Part shown: piece after piece, positions 41,950-52,220 of the stretch | Layout of the letters: the number at the start of each line of letters is the position of its first letter | Numbering within the stretch: the first letter of the stretch is position 1 | Assembly (NCBI RefSeq): GCF_032271945.1 | Contig: NZ_CP130319.1 | Span: 4,421,001-4,485,000 of the forward strand | DNA from: Paenibacillus sp. MBLB1832 | Lineage (GTDB): Bacteria; Bacillota; Bacilli; Paenibacillales; NBRC-103111 | DNA length: 64,000 nucleotides | Reading direction: 5' to 3' | Program-made: the position numbers and the translations under genes | The notes under the pieces: model-generated | Database searches by the model: none | Told to the model about the DNA's origin: nothing | Seen by the model: only the letters and a program-made list of their open reading frames with translations

Positions 41950-42999
41950 TTATGATTCCAACTTGATATTGAAGTTTAGAATGCCTGCTTTCCGCAGGGA
42001 CTGATAGATGATTACGACTAGCGGTCCTAGGAATAACCCTGCAAAGCCCAGCCATTCGAAGCCGACATACAACGAGATAAGTGCAGCTAACGAATTGATG
42101 CCAACGGCATCGCTAAGCACTTTAGGCTCGATGATGCGACGGAAGATGACGAGAACTAAGAATAGGACCAACAAACCGATGCCCATTCCCGTATGTCCAA
42201 TGATGAGCTGATAAATGATCCACGGGATGAAAATGAGCCCTGTTCCTATAACCGGTACGAACTCCATCACCATGACGAGCAGTGAAATCGCCAGCGGATA
42301 CTCCGCTCTCAGAACGAGCAATCCGATGAAGGTGACCAAATAGGTGAAGATCGCCATGATGAGCTGGGCTCGAATGAAGCCAAAAATCGCTTCACGTAAA
42401 TATGTCAGCACATTTCCCATTTTCTCACTAGATCTCGGCTCAAATATGGAGAGGAAGGCGATTTTCATATTCGGCAAACTGTACATACAGAGGTACAAGG
42501 CGATCACATAGACGATGAGCAGCATGAAGAGATTAGGAATTTTCCCCGCCATATTCAGGAAAAAACTAGAGATCCCGCTCAACGCACTCGTCAGTGCGCC
42601 CGTTAACGTTTCGGTGCTGCGTTCCACCCAGGTTTGTACTTGGGCAGCCATCTCTGGTGACAAGGAATCGTAGAACACCTGCGTACGTACGACAGCTTGA
42701 TCCACATACTTATTGACTTCATCCATATAATTAGGTGCCTTGCGGCCTAGATCAATCAGCTCTGTGACCACGTTCATCCCAATAAAATAAATAAGCGCCA
42801 GCATCAGCAGCGTAAACAATGTACTTACAATGGTTACCGATACAAATCGGCTCATTCTCGCGACGCGCATGAAAAGTACTGCCAATGGATCTAGAAAAAT
42901 GGCTGTAACCAAGGCAAGCAGAAACGGCAGTCCTATGGTGAACGATATGTACAACAGCACTAGTCCAATCGCCATAAGTATGGCGGTCTTAGCCGACAT
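41950..42999 (-). CDS. AI-2E family transporter, YtvI paralogue
   Basis: A 349-residue polytopic membrane protein of the AI-2E/YtvI family, paralogous to the gene at 9957. It has the paired N-terminal spans (GLVLLYISFTIGLPFLLALVT), a soluble insert (about 90-150), the PVIGTGLIFIPWII segment and LFLGPLVVII. The substrate is unknown; in spore formers these are called sporulation integral membrane proteins. AGGAG precedes the ATG, and it follows the hemolysin-type gene by 14 bases. Confidence 0.83.
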   Translation of the reverse strand: MSAKTAILMAIGLVLLYISFTIGLPFLLALVTAIFLDPLAVLFMRVARMSRFVSVTIVSTLFTLLMLALIYFIGMNVVTELIDLGRKAPNYMDEVNKYVDQAVVRTQVFYDSLSPEMAAQVQTWVERSTETLTGALTSALSGISSFFLNMAGKIPNLFMLLIVYVIALYLCMYSLPNMKIAFLSIFEPRSSEKMGNVLTYLREAIFGFIRAQLIMAIFTYLVTFIGLLVLRAEYPLAISLLVMVMEFVPVIGTGLIFIPWIIYQLIIGHTGMGIGLLVLFLVLVIFRRIIEPKVLSDAVGINSLAALISLYVGFEWLGFAGLFLGPLVVIIYQSLRKAGILNFNIKLES

Positions 43000-43013
43000 A
43001 GGAACTCCTCCGA

Positions 43014-44348
43014 TTAATCATTTCCTTGTTTTAATGGTTCACAATTCGTAATATGTATGCGAACAATGCGCAAGCGATCGACTTCGGTCACCTCAAACAT
43101 GTGGTTGCCGTATACGATCTTTTTGCCCTTCACTGGCGCGCCTTCCACCTTCTTAAACAACCAGCCGCCGATAGAATCAACATCCTCATCTTCAATTTGA
43201 AGATCCAGCATGTCATTCAAATCTTCGAGAAGAACGCGGCCATCAACAGATGTGTATTTATCTTTGACTTCCACACCAGGACGTTCATTGATATCAAACT
43301 CGTCGTGCAGCTCGCCAACGATTTCTTCCATAATATCTTCCAACGTCAGAAACCCTGCTGTTCCACCGTATTCGTCTACGACAATGGCGACCTGGGAATG
43401 CTTCTTCTGCATAAGCTTCAAGATACGGCTAACTTCCATGGATTCAGGCACATTCAGGATCGGACGAATGAACGTCTTGATTTCCTGCTCAACATCAGGG
43501 TCCGCAGTAAGCAGATCAGCAATATGTACAAAACCAACAATGTGATCCTTATCCTGACTAGCTACGGGATATCGCGTATGTTTCGTTTCATGCACCATGC
43601 GTAAATTATCGATAAAACTCGTTTCCACATATAAACAATCCATATCGGTTCTAGGCAGCATGACTTCGCGGGCGATTAGATCGGAAAATTCGAAAATATT
43701 ATCGAAAAGCGTCATCTCATCTTCATTGATGTGGCCGCTTTTGACACTCTCATCCATGAGGATTCGAATTTCTTCCTCAGTATGAGCCGCTTCATGCTCA
43801 CCCGCTGGTTCAACGCCGATCATCGCAAGGAAGCGATTCGCCGCACCGTTGAGAACCCAAATAATCGGTCTGAATAGCTTGTAAAAATACAGTAATGGGG
43901 CTGACAGCCACAAGGAAGTTAGCTCTGCTTTTTGAATGGCAAACGACTTCGGCGCAAGCTCGCCTAGTACAATATGCATAAACGTAATGAATCCGAAGGA
44001 GATCACGAACGATAGCGTCGTCGTATACACCGATGTTTCTACACCAATTTTATGAAAGAAAGGCTCCATAATTAATTCATTAATTGCCGGCTCACCGACC
44101 CAACCAAGCCCCAGTGAAGCAAGAGTAATCCCGAGCTGTGTCGCAGATAAATACGTATCCAACTGGGCAGTCACTATACTTGCGTATTTGGCTTTGCCGC
44201 TGCCTTCGTTCACCAATTGTTGAATTCTCGAATGCCGAACCTTTACAAGGGCGAACTCTGCAGCAACGAAGAATCCATTGAGCAGAACAAGCAAGACCAC
44301 GATCACTAAATTGAATGCAATGGAACCGATGTCAAATGACGTATGCAA
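43014..44348 (-). CDS. CNNM/CorC hemolysin-family membrane protein
   Basis: A 444-residue protein. It has an N-terminal DUF21/CNNM membrane domain (about 1-195, LNGFFVAAEFALVKVRHSRI), two CBS domains (about 215-335, EVMLPRTDMDCLYV and VVDEYGGTAGFLTLEDIMEEI) and a C-terminal CorC_HlyC domain. Members are magnesium-related exporters rather than true hemolysins. Translation starts at TTG 44348 behind GAAGGAGA. It is followed by the AI-2E gene. Confidence 0.9.
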   Translation of the reverse strand: MHTSFDIGSIAFNLVIVVLLVLLNGFFVAAEFALVKVRHSRIQQLVNEGSGKAKYASIVTAQLDTYLSATQLGITLASLGLGWVGEPAINELIMEPFFHKIGVETSVYTTTLSFVISFGFITFMHIVLGELAPKSFAIQKAELTSLWLSAPLLYFYKLFRPIIWVLNGAANRFLAMIGVEPAGEHEAAHTEEEIRILMDESVKSGHINEDEMTLFDNIFEFSDLIAREVMLPRTDMDCLYVETSFIDNLRMVHETKHTRYPVASQDKDHIVGFVHIADLLTADPDVEQEIKTFIRPILNVPESMEVSRILKLMQKKHSQVAIVVDEYGGTAGFLTLEDIMEEIVGELHDEFDINERPGVEVKDKYTSVDGRVLLEDLNDMLDLQIEDEDVDSIGGWLFKKVEGAPVKGKKIVYGNHMFEVTEVDRLRIVRIHITNCEPLKQGND

Positions 44349-44374
44349 GATATGTATCTCCTTCAGAAAGAAGT

Positions 44375-45502
44375 TTAGATAATGGCTTTACGGCTCTTAA
44401 AATCCACGGCTCGATAATACGAATCCGCTACTAATAAGTTCGGCCCGCAACAGGCTGCGGCACTACAGAAGCAATTCACGCGTTGATTCAGCGGGTTATT
44501 CTCCCAACGAGCAAAGATGGTATCCAGCTCATCCTCATGCAAATTTCCTAACGGCGGTTCATTGGCAAAATCGGTGACGAATACTTCCCCCGTAAAGGTG
44601 CTGACGTTCAGACGATTACGTCCATCCGGATCGTTACGCACCGTAACATTTGGCTCTTCGCGAAGCCTTTTGACCAATGCCCGATCCGCTTCTAGCTCAT
44701 TACAAGCAAAGAAAGGCAATGTGCCGAACAGCATCCACATCTCAGGATTTCTCGCATCCAGCAAGCGGTGGATACTTGTACGCAACTCATCCAAGGTAAC
44801 CATCGGCAGATGAGAGGCGAAAGAGCTCGCATACATCGGATGCACCTCATGACGCTTACAGCCCATCTCATGAATCAGTTGATGGATTTCCGGCAATTTC
44901 TTGTGGGTGCGCGTGTTAATCATTGATTCAGCTGATACATACAACCCGCCTTTACTTAAGGCGATCGTATTGTTCACCATGCGCTCATACATACCAGCCG
45001 CGGTTGCTTGACCGACAGGACGCGCCGAGTTCACGAAGCCAACTTGATGGAAATCATTCGCATTCAAATAATTGAATGATATGTGCATCACATCTAGATA
45101 AGGAGCCAGCAGTTCATAGCGCTCCAAATCCAGCGTTAGATTGGAGTTGATTTGTGTACGAATGCCTCGATCTCTAGCGTATTTGAGAATGGGCAGCATG
45201 TAATCTTTTACGATTTTGATATGGTAGGAAGGTTCCCCTCCCGTCAAGCTGATCGTTTCTAGATGCTCAATCTCATCCAGCCTTTTCAAAATAACAGGAA
45301 GCGGAATGCGCTCTCCCTCTGTCATCGTCAGGGAATCCCCTACCGCACAATGCTCGCATCGCATGTTACACAGATTGGTAATCGTAAGCTCAACACTGGT
45401 TAATACATGTTTCCCATATTTCCGAAACGACCGAATGGGATCCCAAGGGTCATAAGCGGGGGTTATCTCCGGTAAAATGGAGTGTGTTACGTTCGTATTC
45501 AT
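44375..45502 (-). CDS. yfkAB: Radical SAM/CxCxxxCC protein YfkAB
   Basis: A 375-residue radical SAM enzyme. The [4Fe-4S] motif is CNMRCEHC near residue 46, followed by SLTGGEPSYH. A C-terminal CFCSAAACCGPN motif suggests an auxiliary cluster, as in YfkA-YfkB of Bacillus. The reaction is unknown. It lies 26 bases upstream of the CNNM gene on the same strand, probably one transcript. Confidence 0.87.
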   Translation of the reverse strand: MNTNVTHSILPEITPAYDPWDPIRSFRKYGKHVLTSVELTITNLCNMRCEHCAVGDSLTMTEGERIPLPVILKRLDEIEHLETISLTGGEPSYHIKIVKDYMLPILKYARDRGIRTQINSNLTLDLERYELLAPYLDVMHISFNYLNANDFHQVGFVNSARPVGQATAAGMYERMVNNTIALSKGGLYVSAESMINTRTHKKLPEIHQLIHEMGCKRHEVHPMYASSFASHLPMVTLDELRTSIHRLLDARNPEMWMLFGTLPFFACNELEADRALVKRLREEPNVTVRNDPDGRNRLNVSTFTGEVFVTDFANEPPLGNLHEDELDTIFARWENNPLNQRVNCFCSAAACCGPNLLVADSYYRAVDFKSRKAII

Positions 45503-45593
45503 GCTGTTACACCTGACCTATCATTTCCTATTCAACTGCATTTACTACCTATTATGCCTATACCTATGCCCTTTATTGTAACTTATGATTCAC

Positions 45594-45632
45594 AAAAAAG
45601 GAAACGGCCACAGGAATTGCCGCTCCTTTTCA
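45594..45632 (-). terminator. Terminator after the MMPL gene
   Basis: An imperfect AAAGGAGCGGC / GGCCGTTTCCTTT hairpin is followed by TTTTTTG on the minus strand, overlapping the end of the MMPL gene. Confidence 0.6.
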
Positions 45633-47878
45633 AAGCTTTTCCAATTTCGACGGTGTCTTGAGGCGGAGCCATCTTGGCGCCCACCAGTTCGCTTCACCTA
45701 GCAGCTTCATCAACGCAGGAACGAGCATAACCCGCACGATGGTGGCGTCAATCAGGACGGCCAGGCCAAGCCCTAAACCCAACGCCTTCATAATTTCAAT
45801 ATCCGTAAAAATAAATGATCCCACCACGACGACAAGGATAAATGCTGCGCTCGTAATTAAACTTCCCGTCTTCTTCAAGCCTTCCGCCGTGCTCTTCTCA
45901 TTGTCACCGCTCACTTCATATTCTTCCATGATGCGTGAAATGAGAAATACCTCATAATCCATCGAGATCCCGAATACGACGCAGAAAATAATAACAGGCA
46001 GCGTTGCACTTACATACCCGATCGAAGTGATATGCAGCATATCAGCCATCACACCATGTTGGAAAACCAAAACAACGACCCCAAGACTCGCCCCAAGACT
46101 GAGCATATTCATAAGCACCGCTTTAAGGGGCAGCAAGACCGAGCGGAATGCGAAGAGCAGGACGATATAGGTAATGCCCATGACGAAAATAAGCACTTCC
46201 GGAATCTCTTTCTGAATCCGATCAATAATATCTAACCGGTAAGCAGAACCGCCTGTCACATTCGCCTTGAGACCCGCTACTTCGAGCTTTCTCAGGTCTC
46301 TGACAAGATCATCCGTTGCCGTATCATCGGGATCCAAGGAAGGAATCACAACAAGCAGGGCGGTGTGCCCCTTCGCTAATTGTGTATCCTGCAGCTGCTC
46401 CCTCACATCGGGGCTTTGCAGCATATTCGCAAGCTCTTCCTCCCGAAGCGCTCCTGCAGCATTCACTTTTTTCTGTTCAAGGACACTCAAATAACTTTGT
46501 ATTTCTTTAACACCATTGATCTCTTTTACACGATCGCTGTACGTCTTCATTTGTTTTATCGCGCCTTGGCTCCAAATCGCTTCTTCCGTATGAAGAACAA
46601 TTTGTAAAGGCCCCATATAACGCGAATCATAGGTACTTTTCATCAACTCCGCCCCATAACGGGATTCATAACTTGGCGGAAGAACTTCCGCATTCGGAAC
46701 ACTTAATTTCATATGGCCAATGGGCAGCATGCTGTAGATTAAAGCACCCCCCACGATAATTACCAAGAATACGGGGCGTTTCATCACGCTATACGCGATC
46801 CCTTCCCAGAAAAGAGACGTCTTTTTCTTCTGAAAACGTTTTGGTATAACCTGCCATGAATTAATGCGGTGACCGATCATCCCAAGCAGTGCCAGTAGAA
46901 CCGTATTGGCGACAATCACGGAAATCGAGACGACAATGACGCCGCCAATGCAGAGGGAACGGAAAAACGTTAAATCCACAAACAACATGCCTAATAAACC
47001 AATAAGAACCGCAATCCCTGAGAAAAAGATGGATTTACCCGCAGTTTGACTGGTCATCGCAACAGCTTCGCCTACACTGACCCCCGTTTTGAGCTCCTCA
47101 CGAAACCGGCTCACCAAGAATAACGCATAATCAATGCCCACCGCTAAGCCAAGCATCGTGACCATATTGGGCAGGAAGTTCGAGAGCGACTGATGCTGTG
47201 CTATAAAATAAGTGACCCCGAGTGTCAATGTGACACTCATCAACCCTACAATCATCGGCAGCATCGCCCCGACAAACGTGCCGAAAACAACCAATAACAC
47301 AAGCAGTGCGATCGGCAATCCGATGGCTTCCGATTTGGCAATATCGTGCTTGCTCGCCTGCTGCATGTCATAGAGAATGGCGGGCCCTCCCGTGACGAAC
47401 ACCTCCATCCCCGTTGGGGCATGGACAAGCTTTTTCAACTCTGGAAATTTCTCCAGCGCATCATCCGTTTCTACCTGTAAGGACACGACTACCGCTTGGA
47501 CATCCTGATGACCCTCCGTACGAGGCGCGGCAACGAAGGACACATTGTCAACATAGGGGACCTGTTTCAAATCGGTCAGGGAATCCATAATGGCTTTTTG
47601 CCCAGCCTCATCGGTCAGGTTCAGACCGTCTTTCCCCTATAAACGAGGTTCAATTGCGTGCGACTCACACCAAGCTCGTCATGCATCTGAATCAACCCTG
47701 TGTCGGATTCACTTCCTTTGGGGGTAAACCCATTATCTTTGAGCATGCCAGGTGTCTTCTGAGCAAATACAGCAAAGCTGAGCATGAGGAGGATGCCCAC
47801 GACAAGCACAATCCAGCGAAACCGATACATCGCCATTCCCCATTTCCAAAATAAGCCCTTCGTCGTTGATTCCCGCAT
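45630..47878 (-). pseudogene. MMPL/RND family transporter, frameshifted
   Basis: A large MMPL-type (YdfJ-like) exporter of lipids or hydrophobic compounds with two membrane bundles (NMVTMLGLAVGIDYALFLVSR and FGISMDYEVFLISR). The N-terminal part opens at ATG 47878 behind AAGGAGG and stops at 47621. The remaining roughly 650 residues continue in another frame to 45630. Homologous reading is continuous if one base is restored near 47633-47641 beside a GGGG run, giving VY-K-GKDGLNLTDEAG. This is a one-base deletion, real or technical; without correction the N-terminal span is lost from the main frame. Confidence 0.8.
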
Positions 47879-47928
47879 CGTATTTCCTCCTTGAGTCGTA
47901 AGTGGCACCTCTACCTGCCTAAATTTGC

Positions 47929-47955
47929 AAAAAGAACCTGGTTTCCCAGGTTCTT
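47929..47955 (-). terminator. Terminator after the first HD-GYP gene
   Basis: AAGAACCTGG pairs with CCAGGTTCTT around a short loop, followed by TTTTTG on the minus strand, about 25 bases after the HD-GYP stop. Confidence 0.8.
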
Positions 47956-47978
47956 CATGCTGTGTGTTATTTATATGT

Positions 47979-49112
47979 TTAAAAGATTGTTGGTATATCT
48001 TCATGAAGCTCGGATTCACTTACTTTAATTTCTCCAATTTCTGAGATTAATATTGATAATCTCAAAGAGAGGTCAATTTCATAAGGCTCCTTCAATACCG
48101 TTCCGCCTTCGTTTTGCAAGACACGAACTGTAGGTCTATGGGGAACGGCCATATTCAACTTCGAAACGATGCCGTATTCACCCGTATTCAACCGTACTGT
48201 AATACCTAATGGGTAAATGGCGATTTTATCTCGGAACAAGGCGATTTGACTTTGATCATACATCGTCCCTGAGCCTGCGAACAACTGCTCCATCGCTTCA
48301 TGCGGCAGCAATGGTCTGCGATATACGCGGGTCGTGGTCATGGCATCATACGAATCAACAAGACCAATCCAACGGGCGAACTCATTAATTTCATTCCCTT
48401 TAATACCTCGCGGATATCCACTGCCATTAATTCGTTCATGATGCTGATAAGCACAATGCGCGGACAAGAGCGGAATATTCGGTTCATCTTTTAAAAGGTT
48501 AAAACCATAGATCGTATGATTTTTCATTTCAGCAAATTCTTCTAGCGTTAACTGTGACGGTTTTCTCAGGATGCCGAGCGGCACCTTCGTTTTACCGATG
48601 TCATGCAGTAAAGCGCCTAGACCCAATGCTTCGAGTTTTTCTCGGCTATACCCGTAGCTAATCCCTAGCATAATGGCATAAATACTTACGTTGACGGAAT
48701 GCTGAAAGAGATAATTATCCTTCACATTCATATTATTCAGCATGACCATCGCACCCTCATGGGCGCTTAGATCATCAATTATCATTTTCATGACATCACG
48801 GAAATTCCGACCGATATCGTAATAGTTCACAGCGCCCCGCTTATTCGAATCCTCCATGACCTTCTTGAAGGTATTGCGAATCTCAGACACGGCTCGTGTT
48901 CTTGTTTCATCTTGAATGACATCTTCTTGAATAATATCGTTCGTTCTAGCATCTTCAATATATATATAGTCGATGCCGTAACTAAATAACCGATCAATGA
49001 GTCTTTGTGTCAGCTCTACATTAACGGCCAGAAGCACCATGCCATCGTCGTTGTATATATTCTTTGCCAGCCTCATTCCAGGGTGACACATGTTGATCGG
49101 CATTAACAGCAT
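47979..49112 (-). CDS. HD-GYP domain phosphodiesterase
   Basis: A 377-residue protein with an N-terminal sensor-like region (about 1-110) and an HD-GYP domain. The metal motif is LLHDIGKTKVP, the GYP motif HHERINGSGYP, and the last 80 residues form a beta-rich tail (GITVRLNTGEYGIVSKL). HD-GYP proteins hydrolyse c-di-GMP or related dinucleotides; the key residues are present, so it is probably active. The start was placed at ATG 49112 behind GGGGGTCC; a GTG-like upstream extension lacks a site. Confidence 0.87.
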   Translation of the reverse strand: MLLMPINMCHPGMRLAKNIYNDDGMVLLAVNVELTQRLIDRLFSYGIDYIYIEDARTNDIIQEDVIQDETRTRAVSEIRNTFKKVMEDSNKRGAVNYYDIGRNFRDVMKMIIDDLSAHEGAMVMLNNMNVKDNYLFQHSVNVSIYAIMLGISYGYSREKLEALGLGALLHDIGKTKVPLGILRKPSQLTLEEFAEMKNHTIYGFNLLKDEPNIPLLSAHCAYQHHERINGSGYPRGIKGNEINEFARWIGLVDSYDAMTTTRVYRRPLLPHEAMEQLFAGSGTMYDQSQIALFRDKIAIYPLGITVRLNTGEYGIVSKLNMAVPHRPTVRVLQNEGGTVLKEPYEIDLSLRLSILISEIGEIKVSESELHEDIPTIF

Positions 49113-49183
49113 TTCAGGACCCCCGCATAGGTACACATTACATTCTATTTAAATGTAATAGATTTCACAGAAAAGTTCAATAC

Positions 49184-49210
49184 AAAAAACCGCGTCATTC
49201 GACGCGGTTC
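49184..49210 (-). terminator. Terminator after uppP
   Basis: AACCGCGTC pairs with GACGCGGTT around ATTC, followed by TTTTTTG on the minus strand, about 20 bases after the uppP stop. Confidence 0.85.
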
Positions 49211-49229
49211 GCTAGTTTTACAGTAATTT

Positions 49230-50042
49230 CTACTTCAGAAACATGTAGAGTGCAAAAACAGCCGCTACAACGAATCGATAATAGGCAAAGTATGTTAATT
49301 TCATGTTCTGTACGAACTTAATGAAAGAAACAACCGCCAAGAGAGCAACGACGAAGGCTACAAGAAAACCGACGATAAAGAAGGGCAAATCATTCGAAGA
49401 AATCGCATCATAATTCTTTAGGAAGTACACACCCGAAGCGCCGAACATGATCGGGATCGCCATAATGAATGTGAAATCCGCTGAAGCTGCGCGACTTACA
49501 CCAGACAGCATCCCCCCGGCAATCGTTGAGCCTGAACGCGAGAATCCTGGCCAAATGGACACGAGCTGCCATAAGCCGATGGCAAAAGCCTGACGATAAG
49601 TCAGATCATCCAGCACCATCGTCTTCGGTTGTTCCTTGCGCTGCTCTGCGATAATCAGCAGAATGCCCCCGAGGACGAGTCCGATTAATACGGTCGTTGT
49701 GTTAAACAATTTTTCATCCACAACATCATTAAATAAGACGCCGATCACACCTGCTGGCACGATCCCGATCAGGATGTGCAGCAAATTCAGTTTTCTTCCT
49801 GTACGGCTTTCGCTTTTGCGCTTCACAAGACCGAACAGCGAGAGGATTCGCTTCCAATAAATAATGACGACCGCCATGATCGCACCAAGCTGGATAACGA
49901 AATCAAAGGTTTTCATGACTTCATCATTTTGTGTGTTTAGCAAGCTTTGCGTCAAAATCATATGTCCTGTCGAGGACACGGGCAAAAATTCGGTTAACCC
50001 TTCAACGATCCCAATAATGATCGCCTCAAAAATTGTATGCAT
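49230..50042 (-). CDS. uppP: Undecaprenyl-diphosphatase
   Basis: Recycles the lipid carrier for peptidoglycan by removing a phosphate from undecaprenyl diphosphate; the BacA/UppP family also confers bacitracin tolerance. The 270-residue membrane protein has GIVEGLTEFLPVSSTGHMIL with the catalytic glutamates and the second motif WPGFSRSGSTIAGGML. Single gene with its own terminator. Confidence 0.96.
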   Translation of the reverse strand: MHTIFEAIIIGIVEGLTEFLPVSSTGHMILTQSLLNTQNDEVMKTFDFVIQLGAIMAVVIIYWKRILSLFGLVKRKSESRTGRKLNLLHILIGIVPAGVIGVLFNDVVDEKLFNTTTVLIGLVLGGILLIIAEQRKEQPKTMVLDDLTYRQAFAIGLWQLVSIWPGFSRSGSTIAGGMLSGVSRAASADFTFIMAIPIMFGASGVYFLKNYDAISSNDLPFFIVGFLVAFVVALLAVVSFIKFVQNMKLTYFAYYRFVVAAVFALYMFLK

Positions 50043-50103
50043 AATAGCCCCCTGCTCTGTGGTTTTGCATTTTTCTCTTCATTCCAACAATCTATTCTAA
50101 CCC

Positions 50104-51558
50104 CTACATGAGGGGTCTGACAACTCCTGTGAATCTACTGTTATGAGCGCTCACGATCGCCGCCTCATCCTGTAATTGATCGGCCAATACATCGCGTATG
50201 AATTCTGGCAGCATATAAACAATTTGCTTGCCGCGGCTCAAGGATAAATAGCCAGAGCCAAACGTAAACATATCGATCGTGCCCACGATGTACGATCGTT
50301 CCGATTCCAGCGGCTCCTCGCCAACGTGCACGGCGAGGATACGCTCATACGGAGGGCGCGTAGCGTCAACGTGGACGGTCATCCCGTCCACACAGAGCAC
50401 GCCGAGCACCTCCCCGCGGAAGCCGAAGCCTCGAATCGGCTTCTCCATGAACTCGTCAAGCAGCGACTCTTCGAGCGCTTGACGGATGTCCGCGCCGCTG
50501 AGCTCCATGCGGCACGGATTGATCGGGCCTGGGCAGATTTCCAGCAGCCGGCCCCGGGTCAGCCCCCCCTCCTTCAGTCCCTGAAGGAGCTGCCCGCTAT
50601 TGACCAGCCCGATCTCGGCGCTGGTCCAGCGGCGAATGCCCGCGGCAAGCAAGTTGCCGAGCGGGGATTCGCCGTACCAATCCAGGCGCAGCGGCTGCCG
50701 CAGCTGCGCGACCTCCGCCGCCAGCGCCGCTGTGCTGGCGATGCGGTAGTGCTCCAGCAGCGTCGTGACGCTGCTGTCTTCTTCGCTTTCGGCCGTCATC
50801 GGAACGACGCGGCCGTTCAGCTCGGCGATCCGGCGCTGCGCCGGATCGTAGGCAAGTTCGATGTGGCCGGCGTACTGACCGAACTTGCCGGCCGCACAAA
50901 TATAGGTGCCGCTGAGCAAAAGCGGCTCTTCCAGCAGATGATGGGTGTGACCGCCCAGAATCAGATCAATGCCTTCAAGTTCCTCAGCCATACGTTGATC
51001 CGTCCGCAAGCCCAAATGCGACATCACGATCACGATATCTACGTGAGGCCTCAACTGACGGACATGCGCGCTGACAGCCTTCATGGGATCGGTTACATAC
51101 CAGCCCAGAAGCTGATAATAATCCTGATAAGCTGCGGTCACGCCAATAAGACCGATTCGAAAACCTGACTTCTTTAAGATGAGCGAAGGCAGCATCCAAT
51201 CGGGTGTCTCATTCGTCTTCATGTCGGTAATATTGCTGCCGATGATCGGAAATTTCGCATGTTCAAGCACAACAGATCTGAGCCAATCTGGCGTAAAGGT
51301 CAAGCCTTCATTATTGCCTAACACCATGGCATCATAGCCTGTCGCATTCATAATTTCCAAATTCGCGATGGCATTCGTCCCTTCCGTCTCCGGAAACATG
51401 CGATCCATATGATCGCCAATATCGAGTGTCAACACTTGATGCGGCTGCCAATGACGGCGTACACGGTCAAAATAAGCGCTAATTTTCGGCATTTGTTCAA
51501 AATGGCTATGGATATCGTTCGTATGTAAAATGACTAGCCGCTGCAAGGGGTCAGACAT
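50104..51558 (-). CDS. Bifunctional metallophosphatase/5'-nucleotidase (YunD-like)
   Basis: A 484-residue protein with the calcineurin-like metal core: HTNDIHSHFEQMP, LDIGDHMDRM, LGNNEGLTF, VMSHLGLRTD and GGHTHHLLEEP. A C-terminal nucleotidase domain (about 300-484, VNSGQLLQGLKEGG) follows. There is no signal peptide, so it is cytoplasmic, like YunD. ATG 51558 lies behind GAGGTGA; an in-frame GTG three codons earlier overlaps that site. The region 50290-50910 is extremely GC-rich and opens long antisense frames that I regard as artefacts. Confidence 0.88.
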   Translation of the reverse strand: MSDPLQRLVILHTNDIHSHFEQMPKISAYFDRVRRHWQPHQVLTLDIGDHMDRMFPETEGTNAIANLEIMNATGYDAMVLGNNEGLTFTPDWLRSVVLEHAKFPIIGSNITDMKTNETPDWMLPSLILKKSGFRIGLIGVTAAYQDYYQLLGWYVTDPMKAVSAHVRQLRPHVDIVIVMSHLGLRTDQRMAEELEGIDLILGGHTHHLLEEPLLLSGTYICAAGKFGQYAGHIELAYDPAQRRIAELNGRVVPMTAESEEDSSVTTLLEHYRIASTAALAAEVAQLRQPLRLDWYGESPLGNLLAAGIRRWTSAEIGLVNSGQLLQGLKEGGLTRGRLLEICPGPINPCRMELSGADIRQALEESLLDEFMEKPIRGFGFRGEVLGVLCVDGMTVHVDATRPPYERILAVHVGEEPLESERSYIVGTIDMFTFGSGYLSLSRGKQIVYMLPEFIRDVLADQLQDEAAIVSAHNSRFTGVVRPLM

Positions 51559-51625
51559 TCCGCTCACCTCGTTTCGTAATAACCAGATCCTAGCATGTCT
51601 CTATGTTATGCAGGAAACTCCCCAG

Positions 51626-52096
51626 TCATTTCTTCAATTTCATCTCATCCAGGGTTACTTTATTTTTAAAGCCATATGTCGCTTCTTCCCCTAAGCTGGC
51701 ATCGTGCAGGAACCAAATTTTCACAATACTTTTGACGTTCAGGCATTCACTGCTGCCATCGGGAACATAAAGCCGTATTGGATAGCCCTTCTTGAGCGGC
51801 TGCCCCTCCTGTGCATATAGAAACAGTGCTTGATCTACTTGCGACCACGGCATCCGTGCTTGAAATTCATCGATCGCTTCTACTTGCACATGCGTTGGCT
51901 CCGCGATACCTTCCATGGAATGTGAGATTCTCCAATTTCGATGCCAATCTTTCAGATCAAAAGCATCTCCCTGGACCGAAGGCACACGATCTTCCACTCG
52001 AAACTGCTGTTTGGCCGCCTCCACCATTTGTTCAACCGTGTAGGTTTCATTCTCGATATGTAATTCCGTTACTTGAATGCTTATTGGTGCATGCAT
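51626..52096 (-). CDS. Possible degenerate sulfite-oxidase-like molybdopterin-domain protein
   Basis: A 156-residue protein whose centre and C-terminal half (IDEFQARMPWSQVDQALFLYAQEGQPLKKGYPIRLYVPD, then VKSIVKIWFL) resembles the distal part of the YuiH/sulfite-oxidase molybdopterin domain. The N-terminal region with the molybdenum-ligand cysteine is missing, so it may not bind the cofactor. It is transcribed away from molybdopterin synthase genes, which supports a link. GGGAGGAG precedes the ATG. The family assignment is tentative. Confidence 0.55.
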   Translation of the reverse strand: MHAPISIQVTELHIENETYTVEQMVEAAKQQFRVEDRVPSVQGDAFDLKDWHRNWRISHSMEGIAEPTHVQVEAIDEFQARMPWSQVDQALFLYAQEGQPLKKGYPIRLYVPDGSSECLNVKSIVKIWFLHDASLGEEATYGFKNKVTLDEMKLKK

Positions 52097-52220
52097 GCTG
52101 TATCTTCTCCTCCCGCTCCGCTGGCTGATTCAGCCAAAAGTCACTACCCATTATACCATTTTTCAGGCAAAATATGATATGCTGTAAGGGATTCTATCAT
52201 CTATCCTTAGGAGAACAAAA

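Noticed and set aside
50326-51168. A 280-codon open frame on the plus strand opposite the nucleotidase gene
   Set aside because: It lies within the GC-rich patch where stop codons are rare, has no ribosome site or recognisable domain, and is antisense to a clear YunD-type gene.
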